64,000 bases of DNA from Microbacterium proteolyticum (lineage in GTDB: Bacteria; Actinomycetota; Actinomycetes; Actinomycetales; Microbacteriaceae). The stretch covers positions 1,674,001 through 1,738,000 of the forward strand of contig NZ_JACHXY010000001.1 of NCBI RefSeq assembly GCF_014192415.1, read 5' to 3'. The translations under genes and the position numbers were made by a program. The notes below the pieces were generated by a model, which saw only the letters and a list, made by a program, of their open reading frames with translations, had not been told where the DNA came from and ran no database searches. Below are positions 8,472 through 16,138 of the stretch, piece after piece. Position 1 is the first letter of the stretch. The number at the start of each line of letters is the position of its first letter.

Positions 8472-9206
8472 CTACGTCGCGTTCCAAAGAGACCGGTAGA
8501 AGGCCAGGCGGGTGGCATCCGGGGCCACTCCGTAGGCGTCGAGCAGGGCGCCGTGCCAGCCCGGGCCGTAGTTCCACTCGGTCGACAAGGCCGCGACCGC
8601 GATGTCGGCCCACCGATCGGCGAGGCCGAGTGCGCCCAGATCGACGTGCGCCGTCCACTCGCCGTCGTCGCCGACCAGGGTGTTGGGTGCACACGCGTCG
8701 CCGTGGCACACGACCAACCGGTCGACGGGCGGGGCATCACGCAGGTCGTCGGGAACCCGGACGCCGCGGACGGCGGCGTTCGCGACACGGTCGGGCACGC
8801 TCCACGAGAACGGGCAGTCCTCCACCGGCAACGCCTCGTGCAGGGCGCGGAGGCCGCGTCCGAGCGCTCGCACCGCCCGCCCCGGCTGCGCGACCCAGCG
8901 CGGATCGACCGCCGAGCGACCCGCAATGCCCTCGGTGACGAGCCATTCGTGGGCGGCATCCCGTCCTTCGTCGCGCACGCGAGGCACGGGCGTGAAGGGC
9001 GCCGCCCATCGCAGGCGCTCGGCCTCGGCACGCATCGACGTCTCGGCGTTGCGCGGCCCCCACTTCACGAACCGGATGCCATCGGCGTCGGTGGCGCGGA
9101 ACGTCACGCCGCCGATGTTGTTCCGCCAGACCGGCTCGAGCGTCGCGTCCCCCGCGAGTGCGCGGACACGGTCGGGGACGGGCTCGCTCTCGTCGGGGAT
9201 GCTCAC
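8472..9206 (-). CDS. Aminoglycoside 3'-phosphotransferase-like kinase
   Basis: APH-fold small-molecule kinase, 244 residues. The catalytic Brenner motif VCHGDACAPNTLV has His168, Asp170 and Asn175; the metal-binding DLGALGLADRWAD follows with Asp189. FVKWG near 46 supplies the ATP Lys. The DLGxLGxADRWxD ending is the form seen in APH(3') enzymes rather than in homoserine or choline kinases. Length is about 20 residues shorter than typical APH(3'). GTG start at 9206. In environmental actinobacteria such genes often do not give resistance, so the substrate is open. It has no operon partner. Confidence 0.8.
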   Translation of the reverse strand: MSIPDESEPVPDRVRALAGDATLEPVWRNNIGGVTFRATDADGIRFVKWGPRNAETSMRAEAERLRWAAPFTPVPRVRDEGRDAAHEWLVTEGIAGRSAVDPRWVAQPGRAVRALGRGLRALHEALPVEDCPFSWSVPDRVANAAVRGVRVPDDLRDAPPVDRLVVCHGDACAPNTLVGDDGEWTAHVDLGALGLADRWADIAVAALSTEWNYGPGWHGALLDAYGVAPDATRLAFYRSLWNAT

Positions 9207-9341
9207 GATTCGATCATCGCGAATGAGCGCGGCGGGGTCACGGGGCGGGCTTCATCGGCGGTCGATCCCGTCGGGCGTCGATAACACCGGGACGAACCGT
9301 CAGGGGCGTCCGAGTGTCGAGGACGCTCAGCTGGAGGATTG

Positions 9342-9375
9342 CGGCCCCGCACCCGACGGTGGCGCGGCGGGGCCG
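9342..9375 (-). terminator. Candidate hairpin terminator behind the GNAT gene
   Basis: Perfect 9-base arms CGGCCCCGC and GCGGGGCCG separated by 16 bases, starting 17 bases past the stop of the minus-strand acetyltransferase gene. No U-tract follows, as is usual in high-GC actinobacteria. Confidence 0.5.
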
Positions 9376-9391
9376 ATGCCGATACCCGCCC

Positions 9392-9886
9392 TCACAGCAC
9401 GTACTCGAAGCACAACGAGCTCGGCATCGTCTCGACGTACGGCTCATACACCGCTATCGGCGTGAAGCCGACGGCGGCGTACAGCCGCAGCGACTCCGGC
9501 TGCATCCGCCCGCTCTGCAGGATCACCCGCGCAGCGCCGCCGCGGCGGGCGAGGTCGACCACCTCGGCGGTGAGGGCGCGACCGACGCCCCGCCGACGGG
9601 CGGACCCGACAACGACGAGACGCTTCAGCTCCCACTCGTCGCCGAGGCGGCGGAGGATCACATGTCCGAGCGGTGTGCCGTCGGCATCCACCGCCAGGAG
9701 GGTCGCGACCACCTGCTCGGGGTGCACGGCGAGGGCCGCCTCGCGCTTCGCGGCGAAGGCGGGGGCCTCGCCGTCATCGGCGTCGCGGTAACGCTCGTCG
9801 AGGTCGGCATCCAGGATGCCGCGCAGTGCGGCCGCGCGCGGATCGTCGACCTCCACCCGCTCGATGCGCAACCGCCGCTCGCTCAC
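9392..9886 (-). CDS. GNAT-family N-acetyltransferase
   Basis: A 164-residue acetyl-CoA-dependent acetyltransferase. Motif A is clear: LKRLVVVGSARRRGVGRAL near residues 87-105, with the Q/RxxGxG/A pyrophosphate loop RRRGVG, followed by ILQSGRMQPESLRLYAAVGF, which is the usual motif B with its conserved Tyr. GTG start at 9886. Substrate is unknown; the acidic N-terminal half gives no specific hint. It is a single gene between the APH-like kinase and a divergently transcribed membrane protein. Confidence 0.85.
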   Translation of the reverse strand: MSERRLRIERVEVDDPRAAALRGILDADLDERYRDADDGEAPAFAAKREAALAVHPEQVVATLLAVDADGTPLGHVILRRLGDEWELKRLVVVGSARRRGVGRALTAEVVDLARRGGAARVILQSGRMQPESLRLYAAVGFTPIAVYEPYVETMPSSLCFEYVL

Positions 9887-10027
9887 GCCACGAGCCTACG
9901 TGCGGAAGATCAGCCCGCGTCGGGGGAGAACGGCCGTGGTCGCGATCGAGCGTTGCACAGACGGTCGACCCGTCGCATGCGGGTGGTCCCCAGGCGGCCA
10001 CGGGGCACAATGGCACGAGGGGGTGTC

Positions 10028-10993
10028 ATGGAGCTGTCGGTCGTTCTGTTGGCGGTCAGCGTCGCCGTCGCGACGACGGTGCTCTTCGTTGCGGTGCCGC
10101 GCGTCGGCACCCCCGGGGAGATGACCCTGTTCCTGCGGTTCGCGGCGGTCTCGGGCGTGTGCGCGGTGGGCTCCAGCGCGATGTACTTCATCTACGGCGC
10201 GGGTGGCGGCTCACTCAGTCTGGTGATGGGCGACGTGGCGATGGTCCTCGCTCCTGTCCTGATGTTCGTGGCCCTCAGCGTGCTCGCCGGCCGACGAGCC
10301 GTCGGGTCGTCGCTCACGGCCGGGGGGCTGGCTCTGGTGGTGGCCGTGGTCTCGGCGACGGTGCCCCTGCCGGGCTCGCTGGCCGTGAAGGCGCTCGCTC
10401 TGGCAGCGGCGTGCGCGGCGACCGCGTGGACGGCGTTCCGCTCGAACGTGCCGGGCCGCGGTCCGCTCCGCCTCATCGCTCTGACCACCGCGGTGTACGC
10501 GGTGTACTGCGTCGCACGCGTGGTGGTGGGAATCGCGGCCGGATGGGATTCCGCCGTGTATCTCGCCGCGTTCTCGTTCGCCCCGGCGACGATCCTCGGG
10601 GCGCTGGCGGTCCTGCTGATCGGGTCCGCCGTCGTCCATCTGCGTACCGGCCCGCCTCGTGCCGAGCAGCCGGAACGCTGCCCGGCGGGCGCGGCCGTCG
10701 TCATCGGCGACTGGGACCTGGCATCCGCCGCCTACGGTCCCGACCGCATGCGCACCCTCGTCGCTGAACTACGCGCCGCGGCACGCGAACTTCGTCCGGA
10801 TGCCGTCGACGTCCCGAGCGGTGTCGAGATCGCCCTGGAGAACGCCGCCGTCGTCCTGGGTGAGCACCTGCGATCGGCCTACGGCTGGGAACCGGAGCAG
10901 ACGATCCTGCTCGTCGACGGGGGCGAGACGGCCGCGATCCGCACCCACCCGTGGCGCGGGCTGCGCCTTCCGAGACGCTCGGCGCGGTCCTGA
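10028..10993 (+). CDS. Seven-TM membrane protein with soluble C-terminal tail, unknown function
   Basis: 321 residues. Seven hydrophobic helices occupy about residues 1-210 (for instance LLAVSVAVATTVLFVAV at the start and FAPATILGALAVLLIGSAVV at the end). The cytoplasmic tail of about 100 residues begins AAVVIGDWDLASAAYG. That strand-helix start faintly resembles the first strand of GGDEF nucleotide cyclase domains, but no GGDEF signature follows, so I treat it as unknown. GAGGGGG six bases before ATG 10028 decides the start. It is not obviously in an operon; the next gene starts 45 bases later with its own ribosome-binding site. Confidence 0.7.
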   Translation: MELSVVLLAVSVAVATTVLFVAVPRVGTPGEMTLFLRFAAVSGVCAVGSSAMYFIYGAGGGSLSLVMGDVAMVLAPVLMFVALSVLAGRRAVGSSLTAGGLALVVAVVSATVPLPGSLAVKALALAAACAATAWTAFRSNVPGRGPLRLIALTTAVYAVYCVARVVVGIAAGWDSAVYLAAFSFAPATILGALAVLLIGSAVVHLRTGPPRAEQPERCPAGAAVVIGDWDLASAAYGPDRMRTLVAELRAAARELRPDAVDVPSGVEIALENAAVVLGEHLRSAYGWEPEQTILLVDGGETAAIRTHPWRGLRLPRRSARS

Positions 10994-11038
10994 GTCTCGA
11001 CTAGGGTGGGACCCGGTTTCAGCTTCGAAGGAGAACGC

Positions 11039-11800
11039 ATGGATATCGCAGGAGCCTCCGCCCTCGTCACCGGCGGTGCCTCGGGCCTGGGCCTGGCCAC
11101 CGCCCGCCGTCTCACCGCAGCGGGCGCGAACGTCACGATCGTCGACCTTCCTTCCTCGAACGGCGCCACCGTCGCTGAGGGGCTCGGCGGATCCTTCATC
11201 GCCGCCGACGTCACGGATGCCGATCAGATCGCGGACGCCGCCGCCCGCGCCGCCGAAGCCGGCCCCCTGCGAGTGGTCGTGAACTGCGCCGGCATCGCTC
11301 CTCCCGCCAAGGTGCTCGACCGCGAAGGGGTGCCCTCCGCACTGGCCGACTTCGAGCGCGTCATCCGGGTCAACCTCATCGGCACCTACAACGTCATCGC
11401 CCAGACATCGGCGGTGATGGCGCAGACCGACCCCGCCGAGGGCGGCGACCGCGGCGTCATCGTCAACACCGCCAGCGTCGCGGCCTTCGACGGGCAGATC
11501 GGTCAGCCCGCGTACTCCGCGAGCAAGGGCGGCGTGCACGCCATGACGCTGCCGATCGCGCGAGAGCTCGCCCGCCACGGCATCCGGGTCGTCACCATCG
11601 CCCCCGGCATCATGGAGACGCCGATGCTGAAGGGCCTACCGCAGGCGGCGCAGGACTCGCTCGGCCAGCAGGTGCCGTACCCCTCCCGCCTCGGCGCCCC
11701 CGACGAATACGCGCGCCTCGTGCTCGCGATCGTCGACAACGGCTACCTCAACGGCGAGACGATCCGCCTCGACGGCGCGATCCGGATGGCACCGAAATGA
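11039..11800 (+). CDS. SDR, 3-hydroxyacyl-CoA dehydrogenase type II-like
   Basis: 253-residue SDR with a perfect NAD motif TGGASGLG near residue 10, VVNCAGIAPP, the catalytic triad in NTASVAAFDGQIGQPAYSASK (Ser, Tyr, Lys), and TIAPGIMETPM. The PxxGxxGQxAYSASK arrangement and the long MAQTDPAEGGDRGVIVNTAS region are characteristic of the HSD17B10 / type II 3-hydroxyacyl-CoA dehydrogenase group, which oxidises short and branched 3-hydroxyacyl-CoAs. AAGGAG seven bases before ATG 11039. The stop overlaps the next ATG (ATGA), so it is the first of a three-gene acyl-CoA operon. Confidence 0.87.
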   Translation: MDIAGASALVTGGASGLGLATARRLTAAGANVTIVDLPSSNGATVAEGLGGSFIAADVTDADQIADAAARAAEAGPLRVVVNCAGIAPPAKVLDREGVPSALADFERVIRVNLIGTYNVIAQTSAVMAQTDPAEGGDRGVIVNTASVAAFDGQIGQPAYSASKGGVHAMTLPIARELARHGIRVVTIAPGIMETPMLKGLPQAAQDSLGQQVPYPSRLGAPDEYARLVLAIVDNGYLNGETIRLDGAIRMAPK

Positions 11801-12573
11801 CCGACGGCATCCTGCTCCACGTCGAGAGCGGACTCGCGCGCGTCACCTTCGACCGCCCCGCATCGCTCAACGCGATGGACTTCCCCATGGCGCGGCGCTG
11901 GCGATCCGTCGCCCACGAGGTGACCGCCGATCCGTCGGTCGGAGCGGTGATCCTGGATGCCAACGGCCCCGCATTCTGCGCGGGCGGCGACGTCGTGGCG
12001 ATGGCGACGACCGGTGCGTCGGGTCGTGAGGTCACCGAGACGGCGGGGGCGATCCACGACGGCATCCGCACCTTCGCCGAAGCGCCGCTGCCGATGGTCG
12101 CCGCCGTCCAGGGCGCCGTCGCCGGCGGCGGGCTCGGGCTGATGCTCACCGCCGACTACGTCGTGGCGAGCGAGAACGCCCGCTTCGTCAGTCGCTACGC
12201 CAACATCGGACTCACCCCCGACCTCGGCGTGTCCACGCTGCTGCCCGCGGCGGTCGGCCAGCGGAGGGCCCTGCAGCTGCTGTTGCAGGACCGGATGCTC
12301 TCGGCCGCCGAGGCGCTGGAGTGGGGTCTGGTCGCCGAGGTCGTGGCATCCGGAGATCTTTCGTCGCGGGTCGACGAGATCGCGCGGTTCTGGCTCGAGG
12401 GGGCGACCGCGGCGTTCGGTCAGGCGACGCGACTCGTGCGCGTCGGTGCCGGGCGCACCCTTGCGGCCAACCTCGACGATGAAGCCACGACGATCGGCGC
12501 CGCCTTCGACACCCCCGAGGCGCAGGCGCGCGTGTCCGCCTTCGCCGCCGCCTCCGCGAAAGGACGCCCATGA
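11797..12573 (+). CDS. Enoyl-CoA hydratase/isomerase family, PaaG-like
   Basis: Crotonase-fold protein of 258 residues. The oxyanion-hole motifs are present (FCAGGDVVAMA near 57 and GAVAGGGLGLML near 107). The first hydratase Glu is not there: the usual PEVxLG is replaced by RYANIGLTPDLG. The GLxPD form with its Asp is seen in PaaG and in Delta3,Delta2-enoyl-CoA isomerases, so isomerisation of a double bond is more likely than hydration. Middle gene of the operon, overlapping both neighbours by 4 bases. Conclusion from motif comparison, not experiment. Confidence 0.83.
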   Translation: MTDGILLHVESGLARVTFDRPASLNAMDFPMARRWRSVAHEVTADPSVGAVILDANGPAFCAGGDVVAMATTGASGREVTETAGAIHDGIRTFAEAPLPMVAAVQGAVAGGGLGLMLTADYVVASENARFVSRYANIGLTPDLGVSTLLPAAVGQRRALQLLLQDRMLSAAEALEWGLVAEVVASGDLSSRVDEIARFWLEGATAAFGQATRLVRVGAGRTLAANLDDEATTIGAAFDTPEAQARVSAFAAASAKGRP

Positions 12574-13460
12574 CGCCCGCCGACCCTCCAGCCGCCGCCG
12601 GCGCGTCGCCCGGAGCCTCCGGGGGAGGGGGAACACTCGCCGGCAAGACCATGCTCATGTCGGGCGGAAGCCGCGGCATCGGCCTGGCGATCGCGCTCCG
12701 CGCAGCCCGGGACGGTGCGAACGTCGCGCTGCTCGCCAAGACCGACACCCCGCATCCCAAGCTCGAGGGCACGGTGCACACGGCGGCCGAGGCGATCCGT
12801 GCGGCGGGCGGGAGGGCGCTGCCCATCGTCGGCGACGTGCGCGACGAGGCGTCGATCACCGAGGCGGTGATGCGGACGGTGGGAGAGTTCGGCGGCATCG
12901 ACATCGTCGTAAACAACGCCAGCGTCATCGACCTCTCGGGTTCGCTCGAGCTCGCGACCAAGAAGTACGACCTCATGCAGGACGTGAACGTCCGCGGCAC
13001 ATTCCTGCTCTCGCGGGCCGCGGTGCCGCAGCTTCGCGAGGCGACGAACCCCCACATCCTGTCGCTCTCGCCGCCGCTGAACGTCACGCCGAAATGGCTC
13101 GGGGCGCACACGGGCTACAGCCTCGCGAAGTTCGGTATGACGATGGCGACGCTGGGCCTGGCGGCGGAGTTCGCGGATGCCGGGATCGCGGCCAACACCC
13201 TCTGGCCGCGCACGACCATCGCGACGGCGGCCGTGCAGAACGTCATCGGCGGCGACCGGCTCATGCGCGTGTCGCGGACGCCCGAGATCTACGCGGATGC
13301 CGCGTACGAGGTGCTGCGAACCCCCTCGCGCGAGCGGACCGGTCAGACGCTCATCGTCGAGGACGTGCTCCTCGCCGCGGGTGCGACGGACTTCGCGGGC
13401 TACGCCGCCGTGCCGGGCACGCCCGACGAGGCGATGTACCCCGACATCTTCCTCGACTGA
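12570..13460 (+). CDS. SDR, hydroxysteroid dehydrogenase-like protein 2 (HSDL2) type
   Basis: 296 residues with an Ala/Gly-rich leader of about 22 residues before the fold. SGGSRGIGLAIALRAARDGA is the NADP motif; VVNNASVIDLSG and the active site ILSLSPPLNVTPKWLGAHT with YSLAKFGM follow. The PPLN insertion and IVEDVLLAAGATDFAGYA ending match the HSDL2/SDR13 group associated with fatty-acid metabolism. No C-terminal sterol-carrier domain is present, unlike the animal protein. It ends the operon; a 465-base repeat-rich gap follows. Confidence 0.85.
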   Translation: MTPADPPAAAGASPGASGGGGTLAGKTMLMSGGSRGIGLAIALRAARDGANVALLAKTDTPHPKLEGTVHTAAEAIRAAGGRALPIVGDVRDEASITEAVMRTVGEFGGIDIVVNNASVIDLSGSLELATKKYDLMQDVNVRGTFLLSRAAVPQLREATNPHILSLSPPLNVTPKWLGAHTGYSLAKFGMTMATLGLAAEFADAGIAANTLWPRTTIATAAVQNVIGGDRLMRVSRTPEIYADAAYEVLRTPSRERTGQTLIVEDVLLAAGATDFAGYAAVPGTPDEAMYPDIFLD

Positions 13461-13489
13461 CGCCGGGGTTCGGGTCCCTCGTCGCGCTG

Positions 13490-13640
13490 AGGGACCGGCG
13501 GGTGGCGCGGTGGTGTGGTGCGCGGGGGTGTGGTGCGCTGCGGACCGGCGGGTGGCGCGGGGGTGTCGTGCGCTGCGGACCTGCGGGTGGCGCGGGAGTG
13601 TGGTGCGCTGCGGACCTGCGGGTGGCGCGGACGAGTGGCG
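13490..13640. repeat. Degenerate 35-base tandem repeat
   Basis: A unit containing GTGCGCTGCGGACC and GCGGGTGGCGCGG recurs at 13533, 13568 and 13603 (period 35), with a fourth, 15-base-expanded copy before. It is purely GC-rich and noncoding, behind the HSDL2-like gene. It accounts for the first part of the 13461-13925 gap; the rest is two family B palindromes. I see no gene in this gap. Confidence 0.75.
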
Positions 13641-13648
13641 CAGGGCAT

Positions 13649-13715
13649 CGAGAAACGCGATCCGCGCGAAGAAACGCCTTGTCAGTGCGTTTCTTCGCGC
13701 GAATCGCGTTTCTCG
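13649..13715. repeat. Palindromic repeat, family B (copy 1)
   Basis: 67-base double palindrome. Outer arms CGAGAAACGCGAT / ATCGCGTTTCTCG and inner arms GCGAAGAAACGC / GCGTTTCTTCGC surround a short TTGTCAGT loop region. It would fold into a long hairpin on either strand. Part of a larger direct duplication with copy 2. Confidence 0.88.
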
Positions 13716-13806
13716 GCGGACGATGCCGCTCGCTCGACGCATCGGCGGCCGAGCGCACCGCGCGCGAGTGCGAGGTGCGGGCGCGCGGACGAGTGGCGCA
13801 GGGCAT

Positions 13807-13873
13807 CGAGAAACGCGATCCGCGCGAGGAAACGCCTTGTCAGTGCGTTTCTTCGCGCGAATCGCGTTTCTCG
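13807..13873. repeat. Palindromic repeat, family B (copy 2)
   Basis: Nearly identical to copy 1 at an offset of 158 bases; the identity extends about 25 bases further upstream (GGACGAGTGGCGCAGGGCAT). One visible difference is GAAGAAACGC versus GAGGAAACGC. Located between convergent genes. Confidence 0.88.
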
Positions 13874-13925
13874 GCGCAAGGGACCTAGCGCAAGGACCTA
13901 GCGCAGGGGGGGCGAGGGGCAGCGG

Positions 13926-14915
13926 TCAGGCGCTCAGGTCGACCGTGGTGCCGAGGCCCTGCGCGCGAGCGGCGCGGATGAAGACGTCGGCGACGGCGAC
14001 ATCCTGCGCGCCGATCCCCACCGAGTCGAACAGCGTGATCTCCTGCGGCGAGCGGCGGCCCCGCACCCGCTCGGCGACGACCTCTCCGATCGTGCCGACC
14101 ACGTCGGCCTCGGAGATCGCACCCTCAGCGATCGCCCGCAACAGGTCGCCCGACTTCGTGCGCGCCGTCGCCCGGTCGTCGACCCAGATCGAGGAGCGCG
14201 CCATGGTCTCGCCGTCGACCTCCCGCTCGTCCGCGCGAGGGCGGGCTCCGACGACGTTCAGATGCTGCCCCGGGCGCAGCCACGCGCCCTCGACGATGGC
14301 CTCCACCGACGGGGTCAGCGTGCACACGACGTCGGCCGTCTCCACCACCTCGCGAGGGGATGCCGCGATGTCGATCGCCGTGGGCCACCCCTCGCCGAGC
14401 AGGTCGGCGGCGAGGCCCTCGGCGCGCTCGCGCGTACGCGACCACACCACGACGCGGTCGAACGGCCGCACGTCGCGGAGGGCCAGGGCGTGCTCGCGGG
14501 CCAAGGCCCCTGCGCCGATGAGACCGAGGGTCCGGCTGTCGGGCCGGGAGAGCGTGCGGGTGGCCACCGCGCTGGCGGCCGCGGTGCGCACCCGGGTCGG
14601 GACGGCGCCGTGCAGCAGCGCGACCGGCGATCCGTCGACGCGGTCCACGACGAGGATCATCGAGCGCTGGGTCGGCAGCCGGCGCCCCGCATTGTCGGGC
14701 ACGTCGGCCAGGAGCTTGACCCCCGCGAGGTCGGAGGCCTCCGACACCGCCGACATCAGGATGAACCGGGCCGAGTCCGAGGGGGTGGCCATCGAGGTCG
14801 GGCCGGGCTGATCGGCGCGCCCCTCGGCGATCTCGGCGAACCCCCGGGAGACGGCGTCGGCGATGGCCCCGCGGTCGACGAGACCCTCCAACTGGGGCGT
14901 GCTCAGCAGCAGCAT
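13926..14915 (-). CDS. Ornithine cyclodeaminase / mu-crystallin family protein
   Basis: 329-residue NAD(P)-dependent enzyme. Rossmann motif LGLIGAGALAREHALAL near residue 128, substrate-side GVKLLADVPDNAGRRLPT near 64, and VVWSRTRERAEGLA after the second strand fit the family, which includes ornithine cyclodeaminase, ketimine reductases, alanine dehydrogenase and the ectoine-pathway EutC. The exact substrate cannot be told. ATG at 14915 overlaps the stop of the amidohydrolase gene by one base. It is the last gene of the ABC-importer operon, so it likely acts on an imported amine or amino-acid derivative (inference). Confidence 0.85.
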   Translation of the reverse strand: MLLLSTPQLEGLVDRGAIADAVSRGFAEIAEGRADQPGPTSMATPSDSARFILMSAVSEASDLAGVKLLADVPDNAGRRLPTQRSMILVVDRVDGSPVALLHGAVPTRVRTAAASAVATRTLSRPDSRTLGLIGAGALAREHALALRDVRPFDRVVVWSRTRERAEGLAADLLGEGWPTAIDIAASPREVVETADVVCTLTPSVEAIVEGAWLRPGQHLNVVGARPRADEREVDGETMARSSIWVDDRATARTKSGDLLRAIAEGAISEADVVGTIGEVVAERVRGRRSPQEITLFDSVGIGAQDVAVADVFIRAARAQGLGTTVDLSA

Positions 14916-16138
14916 CAGGCGCGGCTCCCGTCGGTCAGCTCGAGGGCGTCGGCGACCACGTCACCGTGGAAGATCACGGTGCGGTCGGCCGGGCGGTCCA
15001 TGACGGCCGCCGTCACGGTGTCGCCCGCGACCAGCAGCAGGTCGGCGGGGTCGCCGACGCCGACGCCGGGGCGCTCGGCGCCGCGGGCCGGCATGGCCGC
15101 GCGGCCCATCACCGCGCGGCCCCCCACTGTGGCGATCGCGACGCAGTGCTCGATGTCGTCGTCGCGGCGGAAGCCGTTGGTGAAGGCGAGCTGCCAGGTG
15201 CGGTCGAGCATGTCGGTGTTGCCGTAGGGCGACCAGTAGTCGCGCTGGCCGTCCTGGCCGAGGCCGAGTGCAATGCCGTATTCGTCGAGCAGGTGTGTGG
15301 GCAGAGGTGCCTGAGGGGCGACCGTGGCCATCGAGATGCCGAGGTCGCGGAACTGCTCGAGGAGCGCGCGCAGTTCCGCCTCGGGGAGGCGCCCCAGGCC
15401 GTAGCCGTGCGAGATGGTGACGCGACCGCGCATGTCGAGGGCGCGGGTGCGCTCGACGATCAGCTCGGCCGAGAACTTCGCCATCTGGTCCGGTTCATGC
15501 AGGTGGATGTCGACGGGGGCGCCGTGTCGCTCCGCGATGCCGAACACGGCGTCGAGATGACGGACGGGGTCGCGATCCAGAGCGCACGGATCGATGCCGC
15601 CGACCACATCGGCACCGCGGGCCATCGCCCGATCGAGCACATCGATCGACCCCGCCTCGCGCAGCAGACCCGCCTGCGGGAACGCGATGATCTCGACCTC
15701 GCACCGGTCGAGGTTGGCCTCGCGCGCCGCGAGCACGGCATCCAATCTCTCCAGATCGGCGTCGACGTCGACCTGGGCGTAGGTGCGCACCTGTGTCGTG
15801 CCGCGGGCGATCGCGCTCTCCAGCGTCGTCGCCACGCGGTGCTCCATGCTCCGTTCGGCGTGGCGCCAGTTGTCGCGATCGTTCAGCATCATCCCCCACA
15901 CCCCGGGCACGCCGGTGTGCGGTCGGAACGGCAGGCCGATGCGGGTCGAGTCGAGGTGCACGTGGACGTCGGCGAAAGACGGCAGCAGGATGCGTCCGCG
16001 GCCCGACACCGTCTCGGTCGAGGCGTCGATGGACTCCGTGCCCGCCGGATGGATGCCGGTGATGAGGCCGTCTGCGAGGACGACGTCGGAGAGAGGGCCG
16101 CCCCAGGGGCGGACGTCGGTGACGACGGTGGAGGTCAT
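14915..16138 (-). CDS. Amidohydrolase, cytosine deaminase-like (CodA type)
   Basis: 407-residue TIM-barrel metal hydrolase. Metal ligands are visible in order: DVHVHLDSTR (HxH near residue 57), DIHLHEPDQ, ISHGYGLG, and LGQDGQRDYWSPYGNTDML with the catalytic Asp, the latter being the CodA-type GxDxxxDxWxPxG variant. Such enzymes deaminate cytosine, isoguanine or related cyclic amidines, or hydrolyse N-substituted formamides and amides. ATG overlaps the stop of the binding-protein gene (ATGA). Placement between a peptide-type ABC importer and a cyclodeaminase argues for a catabolic role on the imported compound rather than pyrimidine salvage. Confidence 0.85.
   Translation of the reverse strand: MTSTVVTDVRPWGGPLSDVVLADGLITGIHPAGTESIDASTETVSGRGRILLPSFADVHVHLDSTRIGLPFRPHTGVPGVWGMMLNDRDNWRHAERSMEHRVATTLESAIARGTTQVRTYAQVDVDADLERLDAVLAAREANLDRCEVEIIAFPQAGLLREAGSIDVLDRAMARGADVVGGIDPCALDRDPVRHLDAVFGIAERHGAPVDIHLHEPDQMAKFSAELIVERTRALDMRGRVTISHGYGLGRLPEAELRALLEQFRDLGISMATVAPQAPLPTHLLDEYGIALGLGQDGQRDYWSPYGNTDMLDRTWQLAFTNGFRRDDDIEHCVAIATVGGRAVMGRAAMPARGAERPGVGVGDPADLLLVAGDTVTAAVMDRPADRTVIFHGDVVADALELTDGSRA

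Noticed and set aside
8472-9206. Calling the APH-like kinase an antibiotic resistance gene
   Set aside because: Motifs show the fold only; chromosomal, single, no mobile context, so resistance cannot be claimed.
13490-13640. CRISPR array
   Set aside because: Repeats are head-to-tail without unique spacers, and no cas gene is near.
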